Shown here: piece by piece, positions 55,146-63,684 of the stretch | Layout of the letters: every line of letters starts with the position of its first letter | Position numbering within the stretch: position 1 is the first letter of the stretch | Origin: Bacteroidia bacterium | GTDB taxonomy: Bacteria > Bacteroidota > Bacteroidia > Palsa-965 | Assembly (NCBI GenBank): GCA_025454955.1 | Contig: JALONL010000008.1 | Span: 236,677 to 300,676 of the forward strand | Reading direction: 5' to 3' | DNA: 64,000 nt | Notes under the pieces: generated by a model | Seen by the model: only the letters and a program-made list of their open reading frames with translations | What the model was told of the DNA's origin: nothing | The model's database searches: none | Translations under genes and position numbers: made by a program

Positions 55146-55559
55146 ATGAGTAACTCAGGTAAATACGATTTTTTATCAGTTACACTCTTAGAATCCGAAT
55201 TTTGGAGAAACAATTTTTTACCCGATGAGATAATAGGCGAGGTAAATCTAAACCACACACACCATTTAGTGAATGACACAGAGTTATACTGTTTCTTCGA
55301 ACTCGGTTACTTTTCAGGCTCTGATGAATCGGAATTTGTAAAAGCCCATATAAAAATGGTCGGGCACTTTCAAATTATCGGAACTCCGCCTTTATCCGTA
55401 GAAAAATTTACCGAAGTCAATTCACAGGCAATTATGTTTCCTTTTATCAGGGAACACCTCGCCTCGCTTACTTTAAAAGCGGGAATGGATCCCATTCTTC
55501 TTCCGCCTGTTAACTTTGTGGAAAAAGCGACTCTCGAAAAGCGAAAAGAGAGTGATTAA
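55146..55559 (+). CDS. SecB-like chaperone
   Basis: A 137-residue protein. The C-terminal half 'NSQAIMFPFIREHLASLTLKAGMDPILLPPVNF' is the SecB hallmark (lfPy.R..i..l....g.p...L.P.nF). Upstream, 'YCFFELGYFSGSDES' and 'VKAHIKMVGHFQIIG' provide the beta-sheet. Canonical SecB is about 150-165 residues. Its place directly after the HEPN and tailed-protein genes, in an A+T-rich cassette, fits SecB-like chaperones of toxin-antitoxin-chaperone modules better than the general export chaperone. It ends 10 bases from the convergent rdgB-type gene. Confidence 0.8.
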   Translation: MSNSGKYDFLSVTLLESEFWRNNFLPDEIIGEVNLNHTHHLVNDTELYCFFELGYFSGSDESEFVKAHIKMVGHFQIIGTPPLSVEKFTEVNSQAIMFPFIREHLASLTLKAGMDPILLPPVNFVEKATLEKRKESD

Positions 55560-55569
55560 CCCGATCTCT

Positions 55570-56172
55570 TTACTCAACACCGGAATTTTGGGTAAGCCAC
55601 CCGGTAAAAGCCTTAAACGCCCGCGCACGGTGGCTTTGGGCATTCTTTTCACTTAAACTCATTTCGGCAAAACTCCGCGTATCGCCGTGCGGAACAAACA
55701 CCGGGTCGTAACCAAATCCCGAATTTCCGGCAGGTTGCAGGGCAATTTCGCCTTCCACCCTTCCTTCAAAAAGCTTTTCCTCCTCGCCGTTTTTCCAGGC
55801 AATTACCGTTCTGAAACAGGCTTTACGGTTGGTATGGCCTGCAAGCTCGTGAAGGAGTTTGGCCATATTATCCTCGGCGCTGCGCTGGTTGCCGGCATAC
55901 ATGGCCGAATTTACACCCGGTGCGCCGTTAAGCGCCTCCACTTCAAGGCCGGAGTCGTCGGCAAAACAGGGCTTGCGGGTAAGTGCATAAACTGCACGGG
56001 CTTTTTGCAGGGCGTTGCCTTCGAGCGTATCGGTGGTTTCTTCGAGTTCGTGGGTAATGCCGGCTTCGGCAAGGGTAATGAGTTGAAACTCATCGCCAAG
56101 CAGCGACTGTATTTCGCTTAGTTTATTCCGGTTTTGTGTAGCAAATACAAGCGACAATGGCAATTGTTTCAT
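55570..56172 (-). CDS. rdgB: Non-canonical purine NTP pyrophosphatase (RdgB/HAM1)
   Basis: 200 residues from the ATG at 56172 (MKQLPLSLVFATQNRNKL). The motifs are 'FATQNRNKLSEIQSLL' (substrate site), 'FADDSGLEVEALNGAPGVNSAMYAG', 'GNSGFGYDPVFVP' and 'SFAEMSLSEKNAQSHRARAF', all diagnostic of HAM1/RdgB. It hydrolyses dITP/XTP to keep damaged purines out of DNA. The open frame continues upstream over the start of the divergent sulfotransferase gene, but family length fixes the start. Confidence 0.93.
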   Translation of the reverse strand: MKQLPLSLVFATQNRNKLSEIQSLLGDEFQLITLAEAGITHELEETTDTLEGNALQKARAVYALTRKPCFADDSGLEVEALNGAPGVNSAMYAGNQRSAEDNMAKLLHELAGHTNRKACFRTVIAWKNGEEEKLFEGRVEGEIALQPAGNSGFGYDPVFVPHGDTRSFAEMSLSEKNAQSHRARAFKAFTGWLTQNSGVE

Positions 56173-56220
56173 TAATACTGAGTATTGATTTAATAACGAA
56201 TTCAGGTAACGAAAATCGGT

Positions 56221-56228
56221 TATTTTTG
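56221..56228 (+). promoter_or_regulatory. -7 box TATTTTTG of the surface-polysaccharide cluster
   Basis: A perfect consensus 17 bases before the sulfotransferase ATG at 56246. No clear -33 TTG. Confidence 0.6.
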
Positions 56229-56245
56229 CGTGCCAATCAATAATT

Positions 56246-57142
56246 ATGTCCGATCTGCAAGCCTCAGTTAATAAACCCCGCATCAGTCTGATGATTGTGG
56301 GTGCGCAAAAGGCAGGCACCACTTCCCTCAAGGAATATCTTGGCGAACATCCGGCGCTTCTTACGCATCTTCAAAAAGAATTCAGTTACTTTTTTGATGA
56401 TGCCGATTATGCCGAAGGCTACGACAAAGCCCTGAAGAAATATTTCCCCGACACAGCCGGGCAGCAACTCATTGCCAAAAACGCCGGTTTATACACCAGC
56501 GAAGAAGGCATTAAGCGTCTTTACGAACACAATCCGCATTGCCAGCTTGCCATTCTGCTGCGCAATCCGGTGGAACGCACCTACTCGGCTTTTTTGATGG
56601 AGAAAAACTACGGACATATTGATATTCCGTTTGAGCAAATGAAAAGCATTGCCGAAAAAGCCGATCCGGCCGACTGGCGCTATTCGTTTCTCATTGGCAT
56701 GAGTTTGTATGGACGGCACCTGGAAATGATTTACCGGTATTTCCCCAAAGAGCAGGTAACGCTTATCCGTTACGAAGACCTCCACCGGAAATCCGATGAA
56801 GTGTGCAGCGAAATTTTCGTGAAATTAGGCGTGGATGCCACGTTTAAGCCCAATACCCAGGTACGGCATAACGTAACGCACAAAACCCGCTCCGAAAAAG
56901 TGGGACGCATAATTACACAACTGCTGCGCAACAACAACCGCATCAAGAAAATAGCCCGTGTGTTTTTGCCTGGCCGCAGCGATTACAAAGCCGGCGAACT
57001 GCTGCGCAAGGCAAACCTTACCAAAACCCGCCACCAGCCTATTGATAAGGACATGGCCGAATACCTTACACGATTCTACGTGCCTCACAATGAGCAACTG
57101 AGCAAACTTACAGGAATGGATTTCAGCAGTTGGAACAGTTAA
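56246..57142 (+). CDS. Sulfotransferase (PAPS-dependent)
   Basis: A 298-residue protein. 'LMIVGAQKAGTTSLKEYLGEHP' is the PAPS 5'-phosphosulfate loop and 'AILLRNPVERTYSAFLMEKN' the 3'-phosphate site of carbohydrate-type sulfotransferases. 'VTLIRYEDLHRKSDEVCSEIFVKLGV' follows as in the family. It would transfer sulfate to a sugar. Its place ahead of an ABC polysaccharide exporter suggests that the exported glycan is sulfated. A 139-bp gap separates it from the exporter, so a second promoter is possible. Confidence 0.88.
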   Translation: MSDLQASVNKPRISLMIVGAQKAGTTSLKEYLGEHPALLTHLQKEFSYFFDDADYAEGYDKALKKYFPDTAGQQLIAKNAGLYTSEEGIKRLYEHNPHCQLAILLRNPVERTYSAFLMEKNYGHIDIPFEQMKSIAEKADPADWRYSFLIGMSLYGRHLEMIYRYFPKEQVTLIRYEDLHRKSDEVCSEIFVKLGVDATFKPNTQVRHNVTHKTRSEKVGRIITQLLRNNNRIKKIARVFLPGRSDYKAGELLRKANLTKTRHQPIDKDMAEYLTRFYVPHNEQLSKLTGMDFSSWNS

Positions 57143-57281
57143 TGATTTCTTCAGTCACGCTTATCACTTTCACATTCATGCATTACCCTTTTCGGGCTGT
57201 TCATTACGGTAAAAGCACAGTAAACGAAGTGTTTGTATTATCTTCATTGCCACATACTGCAAGCAGCGGCATAAATTTCTG

Positions 57282-58109
57282 ATGGAAGAACCTGCCGAAT
57301 ACGAAATAAAGCCCCGAACCTCGTTCACACCGGGTATTGCCGAACTGGTGCAATACCGCGAACTCTTTTACTTTTTTACCTGGCGCGATATTAAAGTAAA
57401 ATACAAGCAAACCGTGCTTGGCTTTGCCTGGACAGTATTGCAGCCTCTGCTGATGATGGTATTGTTTACGCTGTTTTTTTCGCGGGCCATCAGTCCCTCG
57501 GCCGGTGCGCTGCCTTATCCTGTGTTTGTGCTTTCGGGGCTGCTGCCGTGGATGCTTTTTTCGTCGGGGCTGGCCAATGCGGGCAACAGTATGGTGGCCA
57601 ATGCCAACATGATTAAGAAGATTTATTTCCCGCGCCTCATCCTGCCCATATCGGCAGTGCTGGTGGCGCTTTTCGATATGCTCATGGCCCTGCCCGTTTT
57701 TGCAGGTGTGCTTTTGTTTTACGGTGTGGCTCCGGGCTGGCAGGCGGTTTGGTGTGTGCCGCTGGCGCTGGTGCTCATTGTAATTACCACCGTGGGCGCA
57801 GGTTGTCTGCTTTCGGCACTTACACTCAAGTACCGCGATTTCCGTTACATTATTCCCTTTCTCATTCAGATACTTTTGTTTGCCACACCGGTTATTTATC
57901 CGCCGGGATTTGTGCAGCAGAAATGGATAGCACAACTGCTCATGCTCAATCCCATGAGCGGGGCTGTATCGCTTTTCAGGGCCATGTTTCACGGGCAGGG
58001 TGTGGATGCGATGCACCTTGCGCTGAGTGGTGCAATGGCTTTGCTGCTTTTGCTGGCGGGCGTGTTTTATTTCCGCAAAACCGAATCATACTTTGCTGAT
58101 CTGGCCTGA
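57282..58109 (+). CDS. Polysaccharide ABC exporter, permease subunit (Wzm-like)
   Basis: A 275-residue protein with six membrane segments of the ABC-2 type. 'YRELFYFFTWRDIKVKYKQTVLGFAWTVLQPLLMMVLF' is the family opening; 'GLLPWMLFSSGLANAGNSMVANANMIKKIYFPRLILP' and 'ATPVIYPPGFV' follow. With the next gene it forms an exporter moving undecaprenyl-linked O-antigen or capsule-like glycan across the inner membrane. The stop and the next start overlap (TGATG). Confidence 0.92.
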   Translation: MEEPAEYEIKPRTSFTPGIAELVQYRELFYFFTWRDIKVKYKQTVLGFAWTVLQPLLMMVLFTLFFSRAISPSAGALPYPVFVLSGLLPWMLFSSGLANAGNSMVANANMIKKIYFPRLILPISAVLVALFDMLMALPVFAGVLLFYGVAPGWQAVWCVPLALVLIVITTVGAGCLLSALTLKYRDFRYIIPFLIQILLFATPVIYPPGFVQQKWIAQLLMLNPMSGAVSLFRAMFHGQGVDAMHLALSGAMALLLLLAGVFYFRKTESYFADLA

Positions 58110-59320
58110 TGAAACCTGCACTGGAAGTAAACCACATCTCGAAATCGTTCAGGCTCACGCACAATGCACAGCCTTACCTCAGCCTGCGCGATTCGCTGGC
58201 AGGTATGTTTACACGACGCAGCAGGGCAAGCAAAGAAATGTTTCATGCGCTTGACGATGTAAGCTTTGCAGTGGAGCGTGGCGAGGCGGTGGGCATTATC
58301 GGCAAAAACGGTGCGGGCAAATCCACACTGCTTAAAATTCTTTCCAAGATTACACCGCCCAATTCGGGTTCGGTGCGGGTGCGCGGACGCATTGCGAGTT
58401 TGCTGGAAGTGGGCACAGGCTTTCATCCCGAACTCAGCGGCCGCGAAAATGTATATCTCAACGGCGCCATTCTGGGCATGAGCCGCGCCGAGATCAACCG
58501 CAACTTCGACGACATTATCGACTTTTCGGGCACCGGAAAATTTGCCGATACGCCGCTCAAGCATTTTTCGAGCGGTATGCAGCTTCGTCTGGCTTTTGCC
58601 GTGGCCGCTTTTCTCGAACCCGAAATTATTGTGATTGATGAAGTGCTTGCCGTGGGCGATGCCGAATTTCAGCAGAAATGTTTGGGCAAGATGGACGATA
58701 TAAGCCGCAGCGGACGCACCATTTTGTTTGTGAGCCACAATATGGCGGCGGTGCAGTCGCTGTGCAGCAAAACCATATTGCTTTCGGGCGGAAAAGTAAA
58801 AAGCACGGGCAAAACGGCCGATGTAATTGCCGGCTACCTCAACGAAAACTTAGGCAGCGCAAGCAGCTACGAACCCAACCGCGCCATACAAAAACCCACC
58901 GGCTTTACGCGCATTGATCTGGTAAAACCGCCCGGCACCAACGGCGAACCGGCTGTGGTGCGCTTTACCATTCACAGCGACAAAGCCTGCACGACTGCAC
59001 TCGACATTCGCCTGCAATCGTACCAGGGCGCTCCGGCTGCGTTTGGTTCGCTGGGCACACTGCAGCGCGATACATTGCTGCAATTGCACTCCGGCACACA
59101 AACTGCCGAAGTAAGCATAGACATGAGCCGCATGGCCAACGGACTGTATGCACTCAGTGCCGACTTAACCGTGCCGCACAAAGAATATTACGACCGTGCC
59201 GATATGGCTTTTTACATCGAAAATTGCCTCAACCCGGCACAAAGCGGCGACGAAATTCTTCTCCAGGAATGGAATTACGGTTACTATCATTTACCTGTAA
59301 ACCTCAACACGTTTAAATGA
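58109..59320 (+). CDS. Polysaccharide ABC exporter, ATPase subunit with C-terminal domain (Wzt-like)
   Basis: A 403-residue protein. The ATPase domain (1-~245) has Walker A 'GKNGAGKST', the family-typical 'GRIASLLEVGTGFHPELSGRENVYLNGAILGM', signature 'HFSSGMQLRLAFA', Walker B 'EIIVIDEVLAVGDAEFQ' and an H-loop 'FVSHN'. The C-terminal ~140 residues form a beta-sandwich like the Wzt carbohydrate-binding domain that recognises the glycan's terminal modification. In this cluster the modification could be methyl or sulfate. Translationally coupled on both sides. Confidence 0.92.
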   Translation: MKPALEVNHISKSFRLTHNAQPYLSLRDSLAGMFTRRSRASKEMFHALDDVSFAVERGEAVGIIGKNGAGKSTLLKILSKITPPNSGSVRVRGRIASLLEVGTGFHPELSGRENVYLNGAILGMSRAEINRNFDDIIDFSGTGKFADTPLKHFSSGMQLRLAFAVAAFLEPEIIVIDEVLAVGDAEFQQKCLGKMDDISRSGRTILFVSHNMAAVQSLCSKTILLSGGKVKSTGKTADVIAGYLNENLGSASSYEPNRAIQKPTGFTRIDLVKPPGTNGEPAVVRFTIHSDKACTTALDIRLQSYQGAPAAFGSLGTLQRDTLLQLHSGTQTAEVSIDMSRMANGLYALSADLTVPHKEYYDRADMAFYIENCLNPAQSGDEILLQEWNYGYYHLPVNLNTFK

Positions 59321-60027
59321 TGCGGCAACTTGTATATAAAATTCTCAACCGTATGCTGCACAGCGGAAAGTTTGGCGACATTGCCCACCGCAAGGCATTG
59401 TTCGGTTATCTGCCAAAAGAAAAAACGCTGCATTATGTGGATGTAGGCGCTTTTCACGGCTACTTTTTCGAAACGGTAAAAAAGGAAATACGCATCGGCT
59501 CGGCCATTCTTGTAGAACCACAACCTGCACTGGCCGCCGAACTCAGGCAGAAGTACGGCAACGACTCATCGGTAAAAATTTACGAAACCGTACTCAGCGA
59601 CTCACGTCACGAAGTAAAGTTTTACCATAATGCCGAAAGTGCCACTTCGTCGATGCTGCGCATCGACGAAAATGTGCTTGGCGGACATCTCGATACATCG
59701 GTGGCAGAAGTAACCACGCATACGGCCATGCCGCTCGACGAAATGCTGGCCGACGATAAACGCCACATCGACCTGCTGAAAATAGATGTGCAGGGAGCCG
59801 AGCTTCTGGTGCTCAAAGGCGCGGCCCGGGTACTTGCACGCACTTCGTATATCTGGATTGAAGTATCGTTTAAACCGCTTTACGAGGGCAGTACCACGTT
59901 TGATGAAGTATATCGGTTTATGAACGAAAACAATTTCAGGCTCATCAGTTTGCTCGAAGGCTACCGCAACACCCAAAACGAATTGTTGCAGGCCGATTGT
60001 TTATTTGAACGTATAGCGCATGATTAA
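59317..60027 (+). CDS. FkbM-family methyltransferase 1
   Basis: A 236-residue SAM methyltransferase. 'LHYVDVGAFHGYFFETV' is the glycine-poor SAM loop of FkbM, followed by 'AILVEPQPALAAELRQKYG' (acidic loop) and 'IDLLKIDVQGAELLVLKGAARVLA', the FkbM hallmark. It probably O-methylates a sugar of the exported polysaccharide, perhaps as a chain-end cap. Overlaps its neighbours by four and eight bases. Confidence 0.88.
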   Translation: MMRQLVYKILNRMLHSGKFGDIAHRKALFGYLPKEKTLHYVDVGAFHGYFFETVKKEIRIGSAILVEPQPALAAELRQKYGNDSSVKIYETVLSDSRHEVKFYHNAESATSSMLRIDENVLGGHLDTSVAEVTTHTAMPLDEMLADDKRHIDLLKIDVQGAELLVLKGAARVLARTSYIWIEVSFKPLYEGSTTFDEVYRFMNENNFRLISLLEGYRNTQNELLQADCLFERIAHD

Positions 60028-60862
60028 CCGGATATTTTTTTCCATTCGTCAGCGAATTTTCTGGAGCGGTGTGCGCAAAAAGCAGGCCGCGTGGAAACTT
60101 CTTCCGCAAGACGGCCGCCGGGTGGAAATAACGCCCGCCAAAGGATTGCGCATGGTGGTAGAAACCGGCAACGAACTTTCGGCCGCCATTTATTGTGGTT
60201 CGTTTGAATGGGCCGAACGCGAATGGCTGAAACGTTATCTCGCCAAAGATCCTTCCACTGTTTTCTTTGATATTGGCGCAAACATCGGGTTGATGAGTTT
60301 GCTGGCCGCTGAGCGTGTACAATTTATTGGAGATGTGGTGGCGTTTGAACCTGTGCAAAGCACTTACGAAAAACTGCGCCACAATATTTCACTCAATCCG
60401 CATCTGAAAAATATAGAAACGGTACGCATTGCCTTATCAGACCAAAACGGAGAACAGGAAATTTACCTCACCGGCTCGGGCCGCGATGCGTGGAATTCGC
60501 TTGTACCTGCCGAGGGTATGCAAAGCGAAACTATTGTTACTGCCCGGCTCGATGAGCTGATGAAAGATGAAGCACTCGAACTTCCGCGCCCTTCGCTGAT
60601 GAAAATTGATGTGGAAGGCTGGGAAATTCACGTCCTGCGCGGTGCCACCGAAACGTTGCGCCAATACAGGCCGGTAATGCTCATCGAGTTTACTGCCGCC
60701 AACCTCGAAGCCGCCGGCGCAGGTTGCAGGCAGCTTGCCGATGAAGTTATTGCACATGGTTACACGCTGCACGAATACAATCCGGGAACACGTAAATTGC
60801 AACCGGTGAACGATTTTACGTTCGAACATAAAAATCTCATCGCTTTACCTGTACAGGAATGA
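60020..60862 (+). CDS. FkbM-family methyltransferase 2
   Basis: A 280-residue protein with 'TVFFDIGANIGLMSLLAAE' (SAM loop), 'VVAFEPVQSTYEKLRHNISLN' and 'PSLMKIDVEGWEIHVLRGATETL', the FkbM core. It is longer than its neighbour, with an N-terminal basic segment, and the two are not close copies. Two FkbM enzymes in one cluster suggest two methylated positions or a cap plus a side decoration. Its start lies eight bases inside the previous gene; the next gene overlaps its stop by four bases. Confidence 0.88.
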   Translation: MINRIFFSIRQRIFWSGVRKKQAAWKLLPQDGRRVEITPAKGLRMVVETGNELSAAIYCGSFEWAEREWLKRYLAKDPSTVFFDIGANIGLMSLLAAERVQFIGDVVAFEPVQSTYEKLRHNISLNPHLKNIETVRIALSDQNGEQEIYLTGSGRDAWNSLVPAEGMQSETIVTARLDELMKDEALELPRPSLMKIDVEGWEIHVLRGATETLRQYRPVMLIEFTAANLEAAGAGCRQLADEVIAHGYTLHEYNPGTRKLQPVNDFTFEHKNLIALPVQE

Positions 60863-61761
60863 GTCATACGCTGCCACGCATAAGCATTGTCATTCCGTCG
60901 TACAACCAGGGCGCGTACATTGGCGAAACGCTCGAATCTATTGCGCAGCAATCTTACCCCAATCTCGAACTGTTTGTGTTCGACGGCGGAAGCAAAGACA
61001 ATACAGTAGAAATTATTCGTAAGTACGAAAGCATAATTACGTATTGGGAAAGCGTGCCCGACCGCGGCCAGTCGCACGCCATCAACAAAGGTTTCGACCG
61101 CGCCACGGGCTATCTTTTCAACTGGCTCAACAGCGACGACCTGCTCGAACCCGGCGCACTTTTTCATCTCGCCGAATTGGTGGCGCAGCATCCCGATACA
61201 AGCATGATTTGCGGCAGCACGCGTATTTTCGATACGCAGGGCACACAACGTTATTCGGGCCCGGTTGTTTTTGAAAAGCCCGAAATTACACTTGGCTACG
61301 GGCAAATCAATCAACCGTCGATGTACTACCGGCGCGATGTGTGGGAAGCAGGAAATTTCTGCAACGAAGACCTGCACTTATGCATGGATCTCGATTTATG
61401 GATGCGCTACCTCATTGCACACGGACAAAAAAACGTGGTGCTCACCGATTTTCACCTCACTGCATTTCGGCTTCACGACACATCCAAAACACTCAGCCTC
61501 GGCGAAAACGGCTTCCGTCAGGAGATTGACGAGTTATATACTTCGCTGTATGAAAATTTAAAACCGTACAATACCGCACAGCGCAAACTCATCACGCTCA
61601 GCGAAAATTACTATTGGCTCTGGCGTGCCGATGAACTCATGCTCAAACGCCAGTGGAAAGAAGCGCGGATCAGTTTGAAAAAAGTAAACTTCTTCCAGCT
61701 CGAACCCTCTGCACGGCGCAGGTACTTAGGCGTGTTCAAACGACTTACACTGAAAAAGTAA
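60859..61761 (+). CDS. Family 2 glycosyltransferase
   Basis: A 300-residue GT-A enzyme: 'ISIVIPSYNQGAYIGETLESIAQQSYPNLELFVFDGGSKDNT' is the GT2 nucleotide-binding opening. 'NWLNSDDLLEPGA' contains the metal-binding D-D region, and 'QINQPSMYYRRDVWEAGNF' with 'LCMDLDLWMRYL' forms the acceptor side. It adds a sugar, donor unknown, to the lipid-linked polysaccharide in the cytoplasm. Confidence 0.92.
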   Translation: MSHTLPRISIVIPSYNQGAYIGETLESIAQQSYPNLELFVFDGGSKDNTVEIIRKYESIITYWESVPDRGQSHAINKGFDRATGYLFNWLNSDDLLEPGALFHLAELVAQHPDTSMICGSTRIFDTQGTQRYSGPVVFEKPEITLGYGQINQPSMYYRRDVWEAGNFCNEDLHLCMDLDLWMRYLIAHGQKNVVLTDFHLTAFRLHDTSKTLSLGENGFRQEIDELYTSLYENLKPYNTAQRKLITLSENYYWLWRADELMLKRQWKEARISLKKVNFFQLEPSARRRYLGVFKRLTLKK

Positions 61762-61765
61762 AACC

Positions 61766-62593
61766 ATGAGTGCGGCCATCGATACTACACAAACGGCTTT
61801 GCTTGTGCTTTCGTGCGACAAATACGCCGATGTATGGCCGCCGTTTTTCGACTTCTTTGCGCGTTACTGGAAAAACTGTCCGTATAAAATCTATCTCGGA
61901 GTAAACGAAAACGATTTTGTGCGCGAGGGCGTAACAGTCATAAAATCGGGCAAGGCACGAAGCTGGACCGAAGACACCCGCGCAGTGCTGGAGCAGTTGA
62001 AGGAACGCAACATCATTCTGCTGCTCGAAGATTATTTCCTCAACGGCCCGGCCGATGAGCAGCGTTTGCAGGAATGTATTGCGTTGCTCGAAAAAGAAAA
62101 TGCGGCGTTCATGCGCATTGCCTGTTTCCCGAAAGATCATTTCAGCGATTACGCCTACGACAAAATCCCCGCCTCTCCCTGGTGCGGAGAAACCCGTGCC
62201 GGTGCGCCTTACCGCGTAAATCTTCAGGCCGGTTTGTGGCATCGCGAAAGTTTTCTGGCCATACTCAGCGGCAATGAAAATCCCTGGCAGTTCGAAATCA
62301 ATGCCTCGAAGCGCAGTGCAAATATGCCGCAGAAATTTCTCGGCCTGGTAGAAAATCCGAAACTGAATTACGTACACGGCCCGGTACAATACCTTTGCAC
62401 CGCAGTTACCAAAGGCAAGTGGATGTACGACGCCGTACAACTCGCCCGCCGCGAAGGCATTGCACTCGACACTTCGGCGCGGCCTGTGGAAAGTCGCTGG
62501 CAATACATGCGTCGCCGTGCATATCATAGTTTGCCGTTTGGCTTACGTCCGTACGTAGATTACATCAGCAGCAAATTCCGCCGCCAAGCATGA
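61766..62593 (+). CDS. Unknown protein of the polysaccharide cluster, glycosyltransferase-like
   Basis: A 275-residue soluble protein. The N-terminal 'TALLVLSCDKYADVWPPFFDFFARYWKNCPYKIYLGVNE' and 'NIILLLEDYFLNGPADEQRLQECIALL' resemble glycosyltransferases with an E/D-D-x-x metal segment. 'HRESFLAILSGNENPWQFEINASKRS' follows. I do not place it in a named family. It starts five bases after the GT2 gene and overlaps the acyltransferase by four bases, so it belongs to the same operon and probably modifies the same glycan. Confidence 0.7.
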   Translation: MSAAIDTTQTALLVLSCDKYADVWPPFFDFFARYWKNCPYKIYLGVNENDFVREGVTVIKSGKARSWTEDTRAVLEQLKERNIILLLEDYFLNGPADEQRLQECIALLEKENAAFMRIACFPKDHFSDYAYDKIPASPWCGETRAGAPYRVNLQAGLWHRESFLAILSGNENPWQFEINASKRSANMPQKFLGLVENPKLNYVHGPVQYLCTAVTKGKWMYDAVQLARREGIALDTSARPVESRWQYMRRRAYHSLPFGLRPYVDYISSKFRRQA

Positions 62594-63684
62594 ACGCCGC
62601 GCGCCCCTGGTTTCCCAATCTTAACGGCATACGCGGCGTGGCCTGCCTCATGGTATTTTTTGCGCATGTGTGGGACTATCTCAACAACCGCAGTGCCATG
62701 CACCCCGCCGAAAGCTGGCTGTATGCACATTTCATAAACGGACTCGGCACTACGGGCGTGTGTTTGTTTTTTGTGCTTAGCGGTTTTCTCATTACACGTT
62801 TGCTGCTGCATGAAAAAGAAAGCACGGGGCGCATCAGTCTGGGCAATTTTTACCTGCGTCGTGTGCGGCGCATCTGGCCGGTATTTTTTCTGGTAGTGGC
62901 CGCCGGCCTTTTCATTGTACCGTTGCTTACCGGTCATTTCAACGCCACCGAAACCGGCCGGCATTTGCCCTGGTACCTGCTCTTCGCCAATAACTTCGAC
63001 CGCCTTCACACCGGCTTCACCGGCTTTGGCAACGATAGTCTCGGGGTGCTTTGGTCAATTGCCGTGGAAGAACAGTTTTACCTGCTCTGGCCCTTAGTGG
63101 TGATGCGGGCTAGCCGCCAATGGTTTCCGATAGTGTCTGCGCTCATCTTCGGGGTTTCAATAGTGTTCAGGCATTTTAATGCCTACGATACAGATGTAAT
63201 TACGTTCCACACGTTCAGCGTAATGGGCGATCTGGCCATAGGCAGTTTGCTGGCGTGGAGTACGTTGTATGGTCCGCGCATACTTACGCCTTGGGGGCGT
63301 GTGGCTAATTATGTGTTTTTGTGTGTGGTGGTGGCGTTGCATCAGCCGCTGTTGCATAATCCGGAGTTTGCTACGTTCGGGCGTGCGTTGCTTACGCTGG
63401 GGTTTGCGTTTCTAATCGAAGATCAGGTGTTGTATGCAGGTGGGAGATTCAGGTTTTCGTCGGCGCGTTTGCTGAGCAGGTTTGGGGTGGTTACGTATGG
63501 GGTGTATTGTTATCACTTGTTTGTGATAATGGGTCTGCAGAAGCTGAATGTGATGCTGGGGTGGGAAAGTATTGGGGCGGGGGTGTTTTTTGTGGAGTTG
63601 TTGGGGGTGTTTTTGTTGACGTTGGGGGTGGCGGTTGTTAGTTATCGGGTGATGGAGAGGCCGTTGTTGGGGGGGAAGGGGTGA
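62590..63684 (+). CDS. Acyltransferase 3 family protein (OafA-like)
   Basis: A 364-residue integral membrane protein with about 10 segments. The opening 'FPNLNGIRGVACLMVFFAHVW' holds the catalytic-type His of acyltransferase 3. 'YLRRVRRIWPVFFLVV' and 'LWSIAVEEQFYLLWPLVV' are family landmarks. It would acetylate or acylate surface sugars. The last ~450 bases change sharply to G/T-ending codons although the protein sequence stays family-like. This is the last recognisable gene of the cluster in the window. Confidence 0.9.
   Translation: MNAARPWFPNLNGIRGVACLMVFFAHVWDYLNNRSAMHPAESWLYAHFINGLGTTGVCLFFVLSGFLITRLLLHEKESTGRISLGNFYLRRVRRIWPVFFLVVAAGLFIVPLLTGHFNATETGRHLPWYLLFANNFDRLHTGFTGFGNDSLGVLWSIAVEEQFYLLWPLVVMRASRQWFPIVSALIFGVSIVFRHFNAYDTDVITFHTFSVMGDLAIGSLLAWSTLYGPRILTPWGRVANYVFLCVVVALHQPLLHNPEFATFGRALLTLGFAFLIEDQVLYAGGRFRFSSARLLSRFGVVTYGVYCYHLFVIMGLQKLNVMLGWESIGAGVFFVELLGVFLLTLGVAVVSYRVMERPLLGGKG

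Noticed and set aside
55146..55559. General housekeeping SecB as the simplest reading
   Set aside because: Not excluded, but the A+T-rich context and coupling to two small unknown genes fit a module-specific SecB-like protein better; kept as the main alternative.
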